A stretch of 64,000 nt of DNA from Stenomitos rutilans HA7619-LM2 (lineage in GTDB: Bacteria; Cyanobacteriota; Cyanobacteriia; Leptolyngbyales; Leptolyngbyaceae): assembly GCA_019358945.1 (NCBI GenBank), contig JAHHIE010000022.1, positions 1 through 64,000 on the forward strand. The letters run 5' to 3'. Both the position numbers and the translations under genes were made by a program. The notes under the pieces are model-generated. The model saw only the letters and a program-made list of their open reading frames with translations. It searched no databases and was not told the origin of the DNA. This document shows, in pieces, positions 46,226-56,276 of the stretch (position 1 is the first letter of the stretch; every line of letters starts with the position of its first letter).

Positions 46226-46460
46226 AAGCCTCCACTAAAGGTCTAAGGACAATTACGGAAGCAGTGTAGCGAATCACGATTCTTTCACAATGTCATACAC
46301 AATTTTTACGAAGATAGATAATTCATAAAGCTTCTACTGTGAAAAGCTCTTTAGCACCTTGAGGCATCACGAATAACCCTTCTCTTGCATGGGCGCGGCA
46401 TCGGTGACTTACTGTGGCGTTACGTTCAACGTTCGACCCAAAAGCTGGTCAACAGTTGAA

Positions 46461-47324
46461 TCACCGTGGAACAGCAGGGGGGCATTGAAGCGGCTGCTTA
46501 GCCACTGACTGCAAGCCCACATCTGTCAACGATTGTGCCCATAGGGTAGTCAAGGTTGCATCATTAGGCGATCGACAGCGTAGTGCCGCCAAAGCCGTAA
46601 TGAAATCATTCCATACGCCATCATTCACAGTATCCCACAGCCCATACTGGGTATACAGCTTGCGCTGCGGCCTTGGAATGCTTTGTTCAAGTGGCTGCGG
46701 TACGCGAGACTCTGGTGTCACTCGCAACAGGGACAGTCTCGTAAATTTATTGGCAGAAGCATCACCTGGAACGCAATGAATAACGAATAGCCAGTGATAC
46801 AGTTTGCCAACTTCCAGAGGTGACTGCGAGGTTGAAGTGAGGGGAATGCCGATGATGCCCGCTTGTGTGTAAGACATTGTTAGAATAGTGCGCTGGTGAT
46901 AAGCGCTATCGTCTGCGTTTTTTTCTTCTAACCGGAGTTCGACAAACGGTTGTGGAGTTTTGTCTGATTTTTCAGCCTGAGTGCTTGGAGTCGATTGACC
47001 AATGGTATAGGGAAGATAAAACCAGAGGGTGGGGTAAGCAGCGGTTGTGGCACCAAGAGCCTGTTCGTCCACTGCTTGCACAGGGGTGGGTGCTAAAGCT
47101 GTCAAGGGCAGCTTGCTCGTTGTAGAGGCGCAGGTACCACCTCGATGCGCTGCACTGCTGCTATTGCCGCTGGGTGGCCCCCATCCGGACGATCGCTTAA
47201 ACCAGGAAGGCGGCCACCATCCTGCTTGCGCGGGCGCAGGCATCAGGGACGCACTCATTACAATGATGATTACCCAGGCGGCTTGGGCTCGGTGTGCTGC
47301 TGGTTTTCCCCAGAGCATGGTCAT
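46461..47324 (-). CDS. DUF928 secreted protein
   Basis: 287 residues. A signal peptide (ASLMPAPAQA) is followed by a DUF928 domain with the family landmarks: a Gly/Arg-rich start, a conserved Cys (GGTCAST), LTALAP, PTLWFYLPY, the Glu-rich strand FVELRLEEKN, and GIIGIPLTS. DUF928 proteins are found almost only in cyanobacteria, very often beside CHAT, TPR and CHASE2 genes, and their function is unknown. The ATG at 47324 has TAGGAG upstream, and that site lies within the last codons of the TIR-CHASE2 gene, so translation is coupled. The protein is periplasmic or outer-membrane associated. Confidence 0.87.
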   Translation of the reverse strand: MTMLWGKPAAHRAQAAWVIIIVMSASLMPAPAQAGWWPPSWFKRSSGWGPPSGNSSSAAHRGGTCASTTSKLPLTALAPTPVQAVDEQALGATTAAYPTLWFYLPYTIGQSTPSTQAEKSDKTPQPFVELRLEEKNADDSAYHQRTILTMSYTQAGIIGIPLTSTSQSPLEVGKLYHWLFVIHCVPGDASANKFTRLSLLRVTPESRVPQPLEQSIPRPQRKLYTQYGLWDTVNDGVWNDFITALAALRCRSPNDATLTTLWAQSLTDVGLQSVAKQPLQCPPAVPR

Positions 47325-47331
47325 TAAACTC

Positions 47332-50300
47332 CTACTGTTTGGATAGCTGGGACGCAACCAATGCTTTTGGGTGAGTTGTTGCTGACTGTTTGACGTTGTT
47401 TGGTGACTGTATCGGCTGTGCCTTGGGATGAGCTAGTCTGTGTGGCGCACGATTGGTTAGATATAAAACACTGCTACCACTTAGCAGCAAAACAAGCACT
47501 GAAGGGACGATCGGTGTCCAAAGGTTGCCAAAGACAAAACAGGTCACACCGACTAGATAGAGCCCCACAACCGCCAAACTCCCCGCGATTCCCAACCGTC
47601 GTGGCGATCGCAGGTAGTAGATAAACGAACCACCTCCTAAAGCACAGAACAAAAGCCATACGACCTCTGACCACAGGGGCAAACGCCACAGGAGCGATCG
47701 TCCATTCAAGGTGGCACTGATGATTTGGCTGGTAACCTGTGCCTGATAGTATACGCCTGGAATCTGCTTATAAGGAGTCGTGACAATATCTTGAGCGCTT
47801 GCTTTAGAGGTGATGCCAATCAACACGATGCGATCGGCAATTTTTTCGCTGGAGATAGGATCGTTGAGAACATCGCTCAGCGTTATGTGTTCGGCAATTT
47901 GGGTTGGATCACCGTTAGGCGCGCGGTAGTTTAGCAGCACTTGATACCCTGCGGTATCGATCGCTTGGTACCCTCCGGCATAGCCTTCTAACCGCTGGAA
48001 CGAAACAGTACCCAGCTTTAACGCGCTATTAGATGTCACCGGGTCTTGATACGAGATGGCTTTTCCAGGCTCCAGTTCTAAATAACGACGGGCAAGCACA
48101 AACCCAAAGGACTGGGTTGCTGTACAGCGATCGTTGGGTGGAACCACCCGCAGCGCTTGCCGTCGAACGACGTGATCGGGGTCGGGGTTGATATCCGCAA
48201 ACCCAATACGATCGCCACTCACCTCTACGGGTGGTGCAATGCCGTCTGTTGTAATTGCACCTTGACCAACTTCTGGTAGCTTGCACACGCCAATAAAGCG
48301 CTGGTTTTGACGCAGGCGATCGACTAACCCAGGGACACTTGCATCCGTTTCAAAGTCGCGAAATAAATCCAGCCCAATGAGTCGGGGTTGATGCCGCTCT
48401 AATTTTTCCAACAGGCGATTCAGAGATTCATCAGACAGCGTGCCCAGGCCCTTTTCTTTTTGCTTGAGCTTGGTTTGAATGTCTGCCTCCGTTATTTCAA
48501 CGACCAAGAGACGTGGGTCTGGCGCTTCGTTGCGCGGCAACAGCATCAGATGGTCGAGAGCTTTGAGTTCAAAGGGCTGCAGCAGGCCCGAAAACCGCAG
48601 CCCTAGTACGAAGAGGGTAGCAACGAGACTGGTCAGCACCACTGTACGAGGTTTGGCTGAACGCAGAGGTGATTTGCGGCTGGTTTGAATATACTGGCGC
48701 TGGAGACGGAGCGGTGGTGGCGTTTTGGTAGCGGCTTCCTGAAACCATTGCTCTGCTTTAACTAAGTCGGTGCCACGCAGCAAAAAGCTTGGATCACCCC
48801 CTGCTTGTTCCCACTCTAGGGCGCGTCCTAACAGGCGGGTATGCAATCGCAAGTGTTCTTGGTCAGTATCCAGCACCCGGAGCAACTCACTGAAGTTGGC
48901 ATAAAAGTCGTGATTGTAGCGGTTAAAGTCAATCCACTGCACGGCTGCCAACCCAGGAGGCAACATAGTTGCTTCAACGGGTCGATACACTACCGTCACA
49001 ATCCGCTTATTAAGCTTCTGGGCGTATTCAACCTCTCCCGCACAGTACGGTGATTGGATGGCATCAGGAGAGATAATGAAGAGAAAATGGTTGCAGGTTT
49101 CAATACCTCGATAAATCTCCTGTTGAAAATCAGTGCCAGCCGCGATCGCTTGTTGATCAAACCAGGTGGTTTTTCCCTGTCTTTGAAGTGCATTATTTAA
49201 GCGGCGGGCAAAGTCAGTGTCCACGCGTGAATAGGAAACAAAGACCTCTAGATATTGCTCTGGAGGATGTTCTGAGCTAGCGTTAATAAAAGTTTCTTGC
49301 AGAGGGGTAGGCACATGCTGCGATCGTAGCTTTGCCGCTTTGAGCCATCCTTCGGCGTACTGTAAGTTATGTCCGCGCAGGAGAATGCTGGTATTGCGTT
49401 GCTGCCGTTCCCACATCAACGCCTTTGCCAACACAAATTTGTGAATAGTGTAATAGATGGCATCCTGCTGCAACAAGCGCAGTAGCTGATCGGCTTGCTG
49501 CTGAAGCACTTCTCTATTGACAGTTCCAGCCGCGTCCACGGCTTCGGTGATGTCAATATATTGCAGACTTTGCAAGGTTGGCGAAACACACGTCCAATCA
49601 GTGTCTCTCACCAGCAAGGGAATGATGCGCTTATTGAGAGATAGCGCATAGCTAAGTTCTTGTTGACAATAGGTTGATCGCAGCGAATTAGGTGACAGCA
49701 AATAGACGATATTGTCGGCCTCCTCAATCCCCCGATTGATGGCTTCCTGGAACTGATCACCTTTCTTAATATCGATTTTGTTTGTCCAAACAGTGACACC
49801 GTGCCGCATTAAGAGACGACGCACGGACTGGGTAACGGCATCATCTTCCTCGGCGTAACAGAGAAATATCTGAGTCATCAAGTCGCTGTTGTACTTGATG
49901 CTCTCGATAATATATTCGCAATGTAAATCGGTGGGAATGCAGGGAGGCTGCTCATCTTGAAAGCGAAACTTGAGCCAGCTTTCTGCCTGCTTGTAGTCAT
50001 TCCCGCTCAACAGATAATGAGAATGCTTCTGGTTACGTTCCCATTCTAAAGCGCCAAGCAGAAAGCGAGTGTGGTTCTGTACATAGTCTTGATGACGTTC
50101 AAAAACATCCAATAGCTGTTGCAACGAATCGTCAAACAGATGAACCGTTTCAATAAAGGGGAGCCAATTGATTTTGGCGATCGTAGGGTGAAGATTCGGA
50201 TTCCGATCATCCCCAAAATGGAGTTTTTGCGCTTGATACTGCCGCCATTCGTCAACAGTACCCTGTGGATGAGCTTGCTGCCACTGTGTTTGGTCAATTT

Positions 50301-50592
50301 CAGGAATGTGCAGTAAGGGAATGATCCGCTTGCTGTATTTTAGCGCTTGTTCAATCTCGCGGCGACAATAGACGGAGTTGACGGAGTGAGGTGAAATCAC
50401 AAACAGGAAGTTGTCGGCTTTCTCAATACCATCATCAATCTGGTTCTGAAAATCGACCCCTAGCGGAATGTCTGTAAAATCAACCCAAACTTTGAAACCT
50501 GCTTGCAATAATTGTTCGTTGAGCCGCATCACAAACGCTTTGCTATGGGCGCGTCCATAAGAAATAAAGACATGATAAGTTCTCTGAGACAT
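47332..50592 (-). CDS. Triple-TIR / CHASE2 membrane protein
   Basis: 1086 residues. Three TIR domains occupy about 5-150, 240-380 and 448-580. Each carries the catalytic-type Glu (E79, E312, E520, in the YCxxE motif) and is followed by the same 30-residue helical segment (ALEWE...LLxGxDxxxAExWL at 177-207, 387-417, 587-617). A membrane helix at about 650-668 leads to an extracytoplasmic CHASE2 domain (about 675-990, LLVVEITEADI, LIGLDLFRDF), and three closing helices bring the chain back. It should pair an external sensor with cytoplasmic TIR domains, which in other proteins cleave NAD or act as scaffolds; which of these applies here is not known. It overlaps functionally with DUF928 (7-base gap) and is divergent from the CHAT exoprotein. 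Confidence 0.92.
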   Translation of the reverse strand: MSQRTYHVFISYGRAHSKAFVMRLNEQLLQAGFKVWVDFTDIPLGVDFQNQIDDGIEKADNFLFVISPHSVNSVYCRREIEQALKYSKRIIPLLHIPEIDQTQWQQAHPQGTVDEWRQYQAQKLHFGDDRNPNLHPTIAKINWLPFIETVHLFDDSLQQLLDVFERHQDYVQNHTRFLLGALEWERNQKHSHYLLSGNDYKQAESWLKFRFQDEQPPCIPTDLHCEYIIESIKYNSDLMTQIFLCYAEEDDAVTQSVRRLLMRHGVTVWTNKIDIKKGDQFQEAINRGIEEADNIVYLLSPNSLRSTYCQQELSYALSLNKRIIPLLVRDTDWTCVSPTLQSLQYIDITEAVDAAGTVNREVLQQQADQLLRLLQQDAIYYTIHKFVLAKALMWERQQRNTSILLRGHNLQYAEGWLKAAKLRSQHVPTPLQETFINASSEHPPEQYLEVFVSYSRVDTDFARRLNNALQRQGKTTWFDQQAIAAGTDFQQEIYRGIETCNHFLFIISPDAIQSPYCAGEVEYAQKLNKRIVTVVYRPVEATMLPPGLAAVQWIDFNRYNHDFYANFSELLRVLDTDQEHLRLHTRLLGRALEWEQAGGDPSFLLRGTDLVKAEQWFQEAATKTPPPLRLQRQYIQTSRKSPLRSAKPRTVVLTSLVATLFVLGLRFSGLLQPFELKALDHLMLLPRNEAPDPRLLVVEITEADIQTKLKQKEKGLGTLSDESLNRLLEKLERHQPRLIGLDLFRDFETDASVPGLVDRLRQNQRFIGVCKLPEVGQGAITTDGIAPPVEVSGDRIGFADINPDPDHVVRRQALRVVPPNDRCTATQSFGFVLARRYLELEPGKAISYQDPVTSNSALKLGTVSFQRLEGYAGGYQAIDTAGYQVLLNYRAPNGDPTQIAEHITLSDVLNDPISSEKIADRIVLIGITSKASAQDIVTTPYKQIPGVYYQAQVTSQIISATLNGRSLLWRLPLWSEVVWLLFCALGGGSFIYYLRSPRRLGIAGSLAVVGLYLVGVTCFVFGNLWTPIVPSVLVLLLSGSSVLYLTNRAPHRLAHPKAQPIQSPNNVKQSATTHPKALVASQLSKQ

Positions 50593-50852
50593 CGACCCGT
50601 CGCCTGCACCTACGTTTTTATCTGCTAATAGTATATGATGTCGCTATTAAAATGCGAAGATCGGCGGTTGACAAATCAAGGACGAACACTCCTTATGCGA
50701 GTTGATTTTCCTGTTGTGGAAATTGAAGGTGGCTATCTTGCTTTGACATGCTCACGCCGCTGTTCTCATGATGCTGTTTTTGCTATGTGGTACTCGTTCT
50801 GAAAGTTTCATAATGAAACGGTTGCATCTCCCTGTGTTCCTGGACTCTACCC

Positions 50853-53800
50853 ATGAAAAACCTGGTATCGTTGTTGGCTTGGCTGGCAGGCTTGAGCGTT
50901 CTTACACCTCTGAGTCACTCAATCGCCCAGGCTCAGCTTTCTTCGATTACACCAGCAACTGATGGGACTGGAACAGTTGTTACGCCTCAAGGTAACCGCC
51001 TGGATATTGGTGGTGGACGATCGTCTCGTGATGACGCAAACCTCTTTCACAGCTTCGATCGCTTTGGCCTCAGCCAGGGTGAAGTGGCAAACTTTCTCTC
51101 TCCAGCTGCGGTTCGCAATATTTTAGGGCGGGTGGTAGGTGGCGATCCCTCAGTCATTAATGGGTTAATCCAGGTGACGGGCGGTGCTGCTAACCTGTAT
51201 CTGATGAATCCGGCGGGCATTATCTTTGGTGCTAATGCCCGTTTGAATGTGCCTGCCTCGTTTACGGCGACGACGGCAACTGGCATTGGGTTTGACAATG
51301 GGCAGTGGTTCAATGCGATCGGGTCGAATGATTACGCGACGTTGATTGGAACTCCCAGCACGTTTGCATTTACGATGGCTCAGCCGGGAGCGATCGCCAA
51401 TCTGGGGAAACTTGCGGTCGGTCAGGGACAAAGTCTGACGCTGCTAGGTGGCACTGTCCTCAACACAGGGCAATTGACCGCACCGGGCGGACAGATCACC
51501 ATTGCTGCCGTACATGGTCAAACGCTGGTACGCCTGAGTCAGCAGGGTAGCTTGCTCAGCCTGGAGCTCTCACCGCTGAGTGCTCAAGCGTCCCTTTCCA
51601 ATGTTGCTACACCACCGACACTACCCCAACTGTTGACGGGCGGCAACCTTGACAATGCAACAGGCGTTACCGTCAATCCCGATGGCACACTTCAGCTCAC
51701 GGGTTCCACAACGCGACTGTCTACCGCACCCGGAACGGCGATCGTCAGCGGTCAAATCTCCGTCGCCTCCTCTGCTCCCCCTGCCACCCCTGCCTCCTCA
51801 GCCCAAATTGCCGTACTCGGCGATCGCGTCTCCCTGCAAGCTGCGACGTTGGATGCCTCTGGACTAAACGGCGGCACCGTGCGGATTGGGGGCGCATATC
51901 AGGGACAGGAAACGCTTCCCAATGCTCGGTTTACAGATGTAGATGCGAATACGATCGTCCATGCTGATGCGATAGCGCCTACAGGCAACGGCGGCACGGT
52001 CGTCGCCTGGTCAAATGACACCACAAACGTTGCAGGCACGATCACAGCACGGGGCGGCAGCAATGGCGGCAACGGTGGGTTAGTCGAAACGTCTGGTAAA
52101 CAAACGCTGATGGTTGCGCCCACTGCCAGCGTCAGTACCCTGGCACCCTTTGGGCAGGTAGGCACCTGGTTGCTAGATCCCACCGATCTCACGGTGGTGG
52201 CAATGGGAGGCACGGCGGCGATCGCGGGAGGAACGAACACTCCCACAGCGGCTGGCACGATCAACGCGGGGACGATCGTCACTGCCCTTGATGGGACTAA
52301 TGTCAACTTGCAAGCGACTAACTCGATTACAGTCAATGCAGCCATTAACGCCAGTGCCAATATCGATCCCGGCAATCTGGCTCTTACAGCCCCAACGGCT
52401 AACCTGAATCAACCAATCACGCTACGTACTGGTAGTACGCTCAGCGGTACAGCTACTAATGTGAATGTGGGTGCAGCAGGAACGGTGCAGAATGGCGTGG
52501 ATGTCGCGGCTGTGGGCGGAACGGTTAACCTGGCAGCGGCCACCTATACCCTGACGAGTACAGTGAACATTGCTAAGTCCCTAACTTTAAATGGGATCAG
52601 TGCTGGCAGCACAACGGTTAGTGGCAATAACGCAGTGCAGGTGTTTAATGTTTCTGGGGCTGGCACAGTTGCGAATATCAATAACCTGACGATTGCTCAA
52701 GGCAGGGCAGATCGGGGCGGCGGCATCTCCAGCAACGCTGCCACGCTGACAGTAAGCAACAGCACGATTAGCAACAATACCGCATCCACGTCTGGCGGCG
52801 GTATTCAGATTAGCAGCGGTATCTTCAATCTGACCAATAGCACTCTCGTGGGCAACCGGGCGATTGGCAGTAATGGAGCCGATGGTAGTAGCGTCGGTGC
52901 AGGTGGAGGTGGGGGCGGGGGTGCCGGATTAGGGGGTGCGTTCTATAGTTCTGGAGCAACAGTTAGCATCCAAAACTCGACGTTTGCAGATAACCAAGCA
53001 ATCGGCGGCAATGGAGGAAGCGGATTCCCCAACAATGGCTTCTTTGATGGAACAGGGGGAACAGGGGGAGGTGCGGCTGGAGGTGAAGGAGGCGCATCCG
53101 GTGCCGTCACGGATTTTGGTGGCACGGGTGGAGTCGGCGGCTTTGCCAGTGGTGGTGGTGGCGGCGGTGGTGGTGGTAGTGGTGGTGGTGGTGGTGGTAA
53201 CGGCGGTTTTGGTGGTGGTGGTGGCGGTGGCGGCGGTAGAACATCCGGATTCTCTGGTCTCCCTGGAGGTACCGGCGGGTTTGGCGGAGGTACAGGAGGT
53301 CAGGGAGGTGCTAGTGCTGCTGCAGGCGGTGGAGGAGGTGCAGGACTGGGGGGCGCAATTTTCGTAGACTCTGGAACGTTAAGACTTGCAAATACAACCT
53401 TCAGCGGCAATTCAGCCATTGGAGGGACTGGCGGATCCAGCGGGTTCACTGCACCTGGCAGTAACGGTCAGTCCTTCGGTGGTGCGGTTTTTGTCAACGC
53501 AGTTGCAACGGTTAACTTAAGCAACAGCACCCTTAGTGGCAATACTGCAGATGGTGGCGGCGGTATCTATAGCAACGGCACGCTCTCGATCGGCAATAGC
53601 ATTGTAGCTGGCAATACCAGCCCAATGGGTGTTGACGTGTCTGGTGCCATCAATAGCCTGGGCTTTAACCTGATTGGCAATGCCAGTGGGGCTAGCGGCT
53701 TTGTCAGCACTGACTTACTCAACATCAACCCTCAACTAGCACCATTAGCGAATAATGGTGGACTTACACAGACGCTGGCACTGCTACCGGGTTCTCCCGC

Positions 53801-55463
53801 GATCGATGCTGGCAGTAACGCACTGGTTGTGGATGCGAATGGGAACCCTTTAACCACTGATCAGCGGGGAGCTAGCCGTATTGCTAACAATCGAGTAGAT
53901 ATTGGTGCCTATGAATTTGGATCCAGCTTTCCACAGCCCACTCCACGCTCTACTCCTCAACCCACGCCCCAACCCACCCCTCAACCCACTGACCTTGAGA
54001 CAGCGAAAAGAGCGATTCAACAAGATTCCGCTGAGCAAGAACGAAGAGCGGTTCAACAAAAGTCCACACCGACTTATCCAGTGCCGCCGAAACCGCTGGT
54101 AGAGGTGGGTCAGCTTGCACGGGTCGATCGCGTCAATACGCTGCAAACAGAACTGGAAAGCAGCATTACAAACCAATTTACGGATCATCTGGAACTGAAA
54201 GAGCAACCTGCACCCAAATCATTGCCGGAGGTTCAGAGTTCTCTACAAAAAATCGAAGCGGCAGCGGGGGTTAAACCTGCGTTGTTTTACATCAGCCTCC
54301 TGCCCAGACTCGTCGAAGCCGACATCAGCGAAGACGAAAGTGACAATAAGCAGCCGAAGCTGTCTTACGATGCTGCTGGTAATCCCGTCATTAGTCAGGT
54401 TGCTAGTGCAGAACCTGATCTCGTTCTCGTTGTGGTGCCTGCAACGGGCAGTCCCATTCTTAAGAAAGTGCCTGGGGTGACGCGGTCAAAGGTGTTTAAA
54501 CTGGCGCTGACTTTTCGCAATGAGGTAGCTGACCCCAGCAAAACTTTGACTCGCAGCTACCTGCCTTCAGCCAAGCAGCTTTATAGGTGGCTCGTGAAGC
54601 CGATGGAGGCAGAACTCAAAGCGCAAGGCATTGACACGCTGATGTTCATTATGGATACGAACCTGCGGTTTTTGCCGTTGGCGGCGCTTTATGATGAGCA
54701 CGATCGCAAGTTTCTGGTTGAAAAGTACAGTATTGGTCTACTGCCCAGCTTAAGCCTGACTGATCTTCGCTATGGGAATGTCCGCACATCACAAGTGCTG
54801 GCGGCTGGCGCATCTACCTTTACAGATGCCAACCAAAATCCACTATTGGGTGCCAAGCTTGAACTGACAACGATTTTGGGGGGCGATCGCTGGCAGGGAC
54901 GTGCCATTCTCAATCAAGATTTTACCTTCAGTACTCTACAGAAGCAGCGCCAAGATCAACCATTTGGGATCATTCATCTGGCAACTCATGGCGAGTTTTT
55001 GCCAGGAAACATCAACCAATCGTATATTCAGCTTGCCGATGAAAAACTGCGCTTAAATCAGATCCGCACCCTGGGTTGGAATAATCCACCCGCCGAACTG
55101 GTAGTCTTAAGTGCTTGCCAGATGGCATTGGGGAACGAAGATGCAGAGCTTGGCTTTGCGGGCTTTGCGGTGAAAGCAGGTGTGAAGTCTGCTCTGGCAA
55201 GTTTGTGGAATATCAGTGACGAGGGAACAATCGGCTTAATGTCTCGGTTTTATGAGGAGTTGCACCGCGTACCCACCAAAGCTGGTGCTTTGCGAGAGGC
55301 TCAAATCGCCATGCTTAAGAGGCAGGTGAACGTCGAGGAAGGCAAGTTGCGGTATGGAACTAGCGAACTCCCCCTCCCGCCAGAACTTGCCAAATTGAGC
55401 CGACAAGACTTTTCCCACCCGTATTACTGGTCAGCGTTTACGATGATTGGTAGTCCTTGGTAG
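50853..55463 (+). CDS. Secreted filamentous-haemagglutinin-type exoprotein with C-terminal CHAT domain
   Basis: 1536 residues. A signal peptide (SHSIAQAQL, cleaved near 28) leads to a TPS/haemagglutination-activity domain (about 30-200, NLFHSFDRFGLSQGEVANF and NLYLMNPAGIIFGANARL). A long parallel beta-helix follows, a Gly-rich tract (about 682-832), a choice-of-anchor-Q repeat (about 963-1026, SPAIDAGSN...DIGAYEF) and a Pro-Thr-Gln linker. The C-terminal 350 residues are a CHAT caspase-like domain with His1379 (HLATHGEF) and Cys1422 (VLSACQMA). TPS exoproteins are exported by a TpsB/ShlB porin, which is not in the window. The CHAT domain would then act outside the cell or in the envelope. Confidence 0.93.
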   Translation: MKNLVSLLAWLAGLSVLTPLSHSIAQAQLSSITPATDGTGTVVTPQGNRLDIGGGRSSRDDANLFHSFDRFGLSQGEVANFLSPAAVRNILGRVVGGDPSVINGLIQVTGGAANLYLMNPAGIIFGANARLNVPASFTATTATGIGFDNGQWFNAIGSNDYATLIGTPSTFAFTMAQPGAIANLGKLAVGQGQSLTLLGGTVLNTGQLTAPGGQITIAAVHGQTLVRLSQQGSLLSLELSPLSAQASLSNVATPPTLPQLLTGGNLDNATGVTVNPDGTLQLTGSTTRLSTAPGTAIVSGQISVASSAPPATPASSAQIAVLGDRVSLQAATLDASGLNGGTVRIGGAYQGQETLPNARFTDVDANTIVHADAIAPTGNGGTVVAWSNDTTNVAGTITARGGSNGGNGGLVETSGKQTLMVAPTASVSTLAPFGQVGTWLLDPTDLTVVAMGGTAAIAGGTNTPTAAGTINAGTIVTALDGTNVNLQATNSITVNAAINASANIDPGNLALTAPTANLNQPITLRTGSTLSGTATNVNVGAAGTVQNGVDVAAVGGTVNLAAATYTLTSTVNIAKSLTLNGISAGSTTVSGNNAVQVFNVSGAGTVANINNLTIAQGRADRGGGISSNAATLTVSNSTISNNTASTSGGGIQISSGIFNLTNSTLVGNRAIGSNGADGSSVGAGGGGGGGAGLGGAFYSSGATVSIQNSTFADNQAIGGNGGSGFPNNGFFDGTGGTGGGAAGGEGGASGAVTDFGGTGGVGGFASGGGGGGGGGSGGGGGGNGGFGGGGGGGGGRTSGFSGLPGGTGGFGGGTGGQGGASAAAGGGGGAGLGGAIFVDSGTLRLANTTFSGNSAIGGTGGSSGFTAPGSNGQSFGGAVFVNAVATVNLSNSTLSGNTADGGGGIYSNGTLSIGNSIVAGNTSPMGVDVSGAINSLGFNLIGNASGASGFVSTDLLNINPQLAPLANNGGLTQTLALLPGSPAIDAGSNALVVDANGNPLTTDQRGASRIANNRVDIGAYEFGSSFPQPTPRSTPQPTPQPTPQPTDLETAKRAIQQDSAEQERRAVQQKSTPTYPVPPKPLVEVGQLARVDRVNTLQTELESSITNQFTDHLELKEQPAPKSLPEVQSSLQKIEAAAGVKPALFYISLLPRLVEADISEDESDNKQPKLSYDAAGNPVISQVASAEPDLVLVVVPATGSPILKKVPGVTRSKVFKLALTFRNEVADPSKTLTRSYLPSAKQLYRWLVKPMEAELKAQGIDTLMFIMDTNLRFLPLAALYDEHDRKFLVEKYSIGLLPSLSLTDLRYGNVRTSQVLAAGASTFTDANQNPLLGAKLELTTILGGDRWQGRAILNQDFTFSTLQKQRQDQPFGIIHLATHGEFLPGNINQSYIQLADEKLRLNQIRTLGWNNPPAELVVLSACQMALGNEDAELGFAGFAVKAGVKSALASLWNISDEGTIGLMSRFYEELHRVPTKAGALREAQIAMLKRQVNVEEGKLRYGTSELPLPPELAKLSRQDFSHPYYWSAFTMIGSPW

Positions 55464-55508
55464 TAAACTCTTTGAGGATTGCATCATCAACGATCGCGCC
55501 GTCTCATC

Positions 55509-56276
55509 TCAGTCCAGCCGTCCCCACATGAGAATGCGCTTGTATGGAAAGAAGAAGGGGCGATCGTCGTTCAGGTACGGACACAACGTTTCCCAGTACC
55601 GCGCCACAAATTGCTCAAAGGTTGCGGCATCTAACCGTCGCTGATAATCGGTGAGGAGAGAGCCGCGATACCAGTCCAGCACAGCTTCTCGTGATGGCAG
55701 TACGTGTCCATAAAGCTGAAGCCTCACGGTTTGCTCGACAAAACCCAACTGGTAAAGTAAGTGGGCATATTGCTCTGGCAGCAACACTTCAAATTGATGC
55801 ACGTACCCGTGGAGCGGTTGGCTAAAGTCGCGTGCGGTCTCTGCTGCTAAGGTATGCACAGGGTCGTTATCCATTGCAGGTATCTGGATGGCGAGTTGTC
55901 CACCCGGTCGCAGCTTTTGTTTAAAGTTTGTGAGTAAGTCACGATGCTTTGGCACCCATTGCAGCGCGGCATTAGAAACGATGAGGTCAAATGCGCCATC
56001 GGGTAAGGTGCCCTCAATCTGACCGGAGGTAAACCGGAGACCGTCGCCTGTAAAGGGATGCGCTTTCTCAAGCATGTTTGCTGACGCATCTAGCCCGATC
56101 GTTTCGTGAGCGGCTAGCGTTTCATGCAGATACTTTGTCAACGCTCCTGTACCGCAGCCCAGATCGAGGATGCGTAAATTTGCTTTGGGCTGAATCAAAG
56201 CCACCAGATCGTAAAACGGACGACTCCGTTCTGCGAGAAAGCGATCGTATTGTTCAGGGTTCCAGGTATCTTGCAT
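55509..56276 (-). CDS. tam: Trans-aconitate methyltransferase-like SAM methyltransferase
   Basis: 255 residues. The SAM-binding motif I reads LRILDLGCGTGALTKYL, motif II TIGLDASANMLEKA, and motif III region FDLIVSNAALQWVP. The C-terminal half (YVHQFEVLLPEQYAHLLYQL, YLNDDRPFFFPYKRILMWGR) follows trans-aconitate 2-methyltransferase, which methylates trans-aconitate to remove this aconitase inhibitor. The fold is certain; the substrate assignment rests on overall similarity of the C-terminal half. It is a stand-alone cytoplasmic gene. Confidence 0.82.
   Translation of the reverse strand: MQDTWNPEQYDRFLAERSRPFYDLVALIQPKANLRILDLGCGTGALTKYLHETLAAHETIGLDASANMLEKAHPFTGDGLRFTSGQIEGTLPDGAFDLIVSNAALQWVPKHRDLLTNFKQKLRPGGQLAIQIPAMDNDPVHTLAAETARDFSQPLHGYVHQFEVLLPEQYAHLLYQLGFVEQTVRLQLYGHVLPSREAVLDWYRGSLLTDYQRRLDAATFEQFVARYWETLCPYLNDDRPFFFPYKRILMWGRLD

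Noticed and set aside
51899-52375. 158-codon minus-strand frame in the CHAT exoprotein gene
   Set aside because: Antisense shadow of repetitive Ala/Thr/Gly-rich beta-helix sequence.
52936-53367. 143-codon frame in the Gly-rich tract, very Val-rich
   Set aside because: Out-of-frame reading of GGT/GGC repeats; no start signal.
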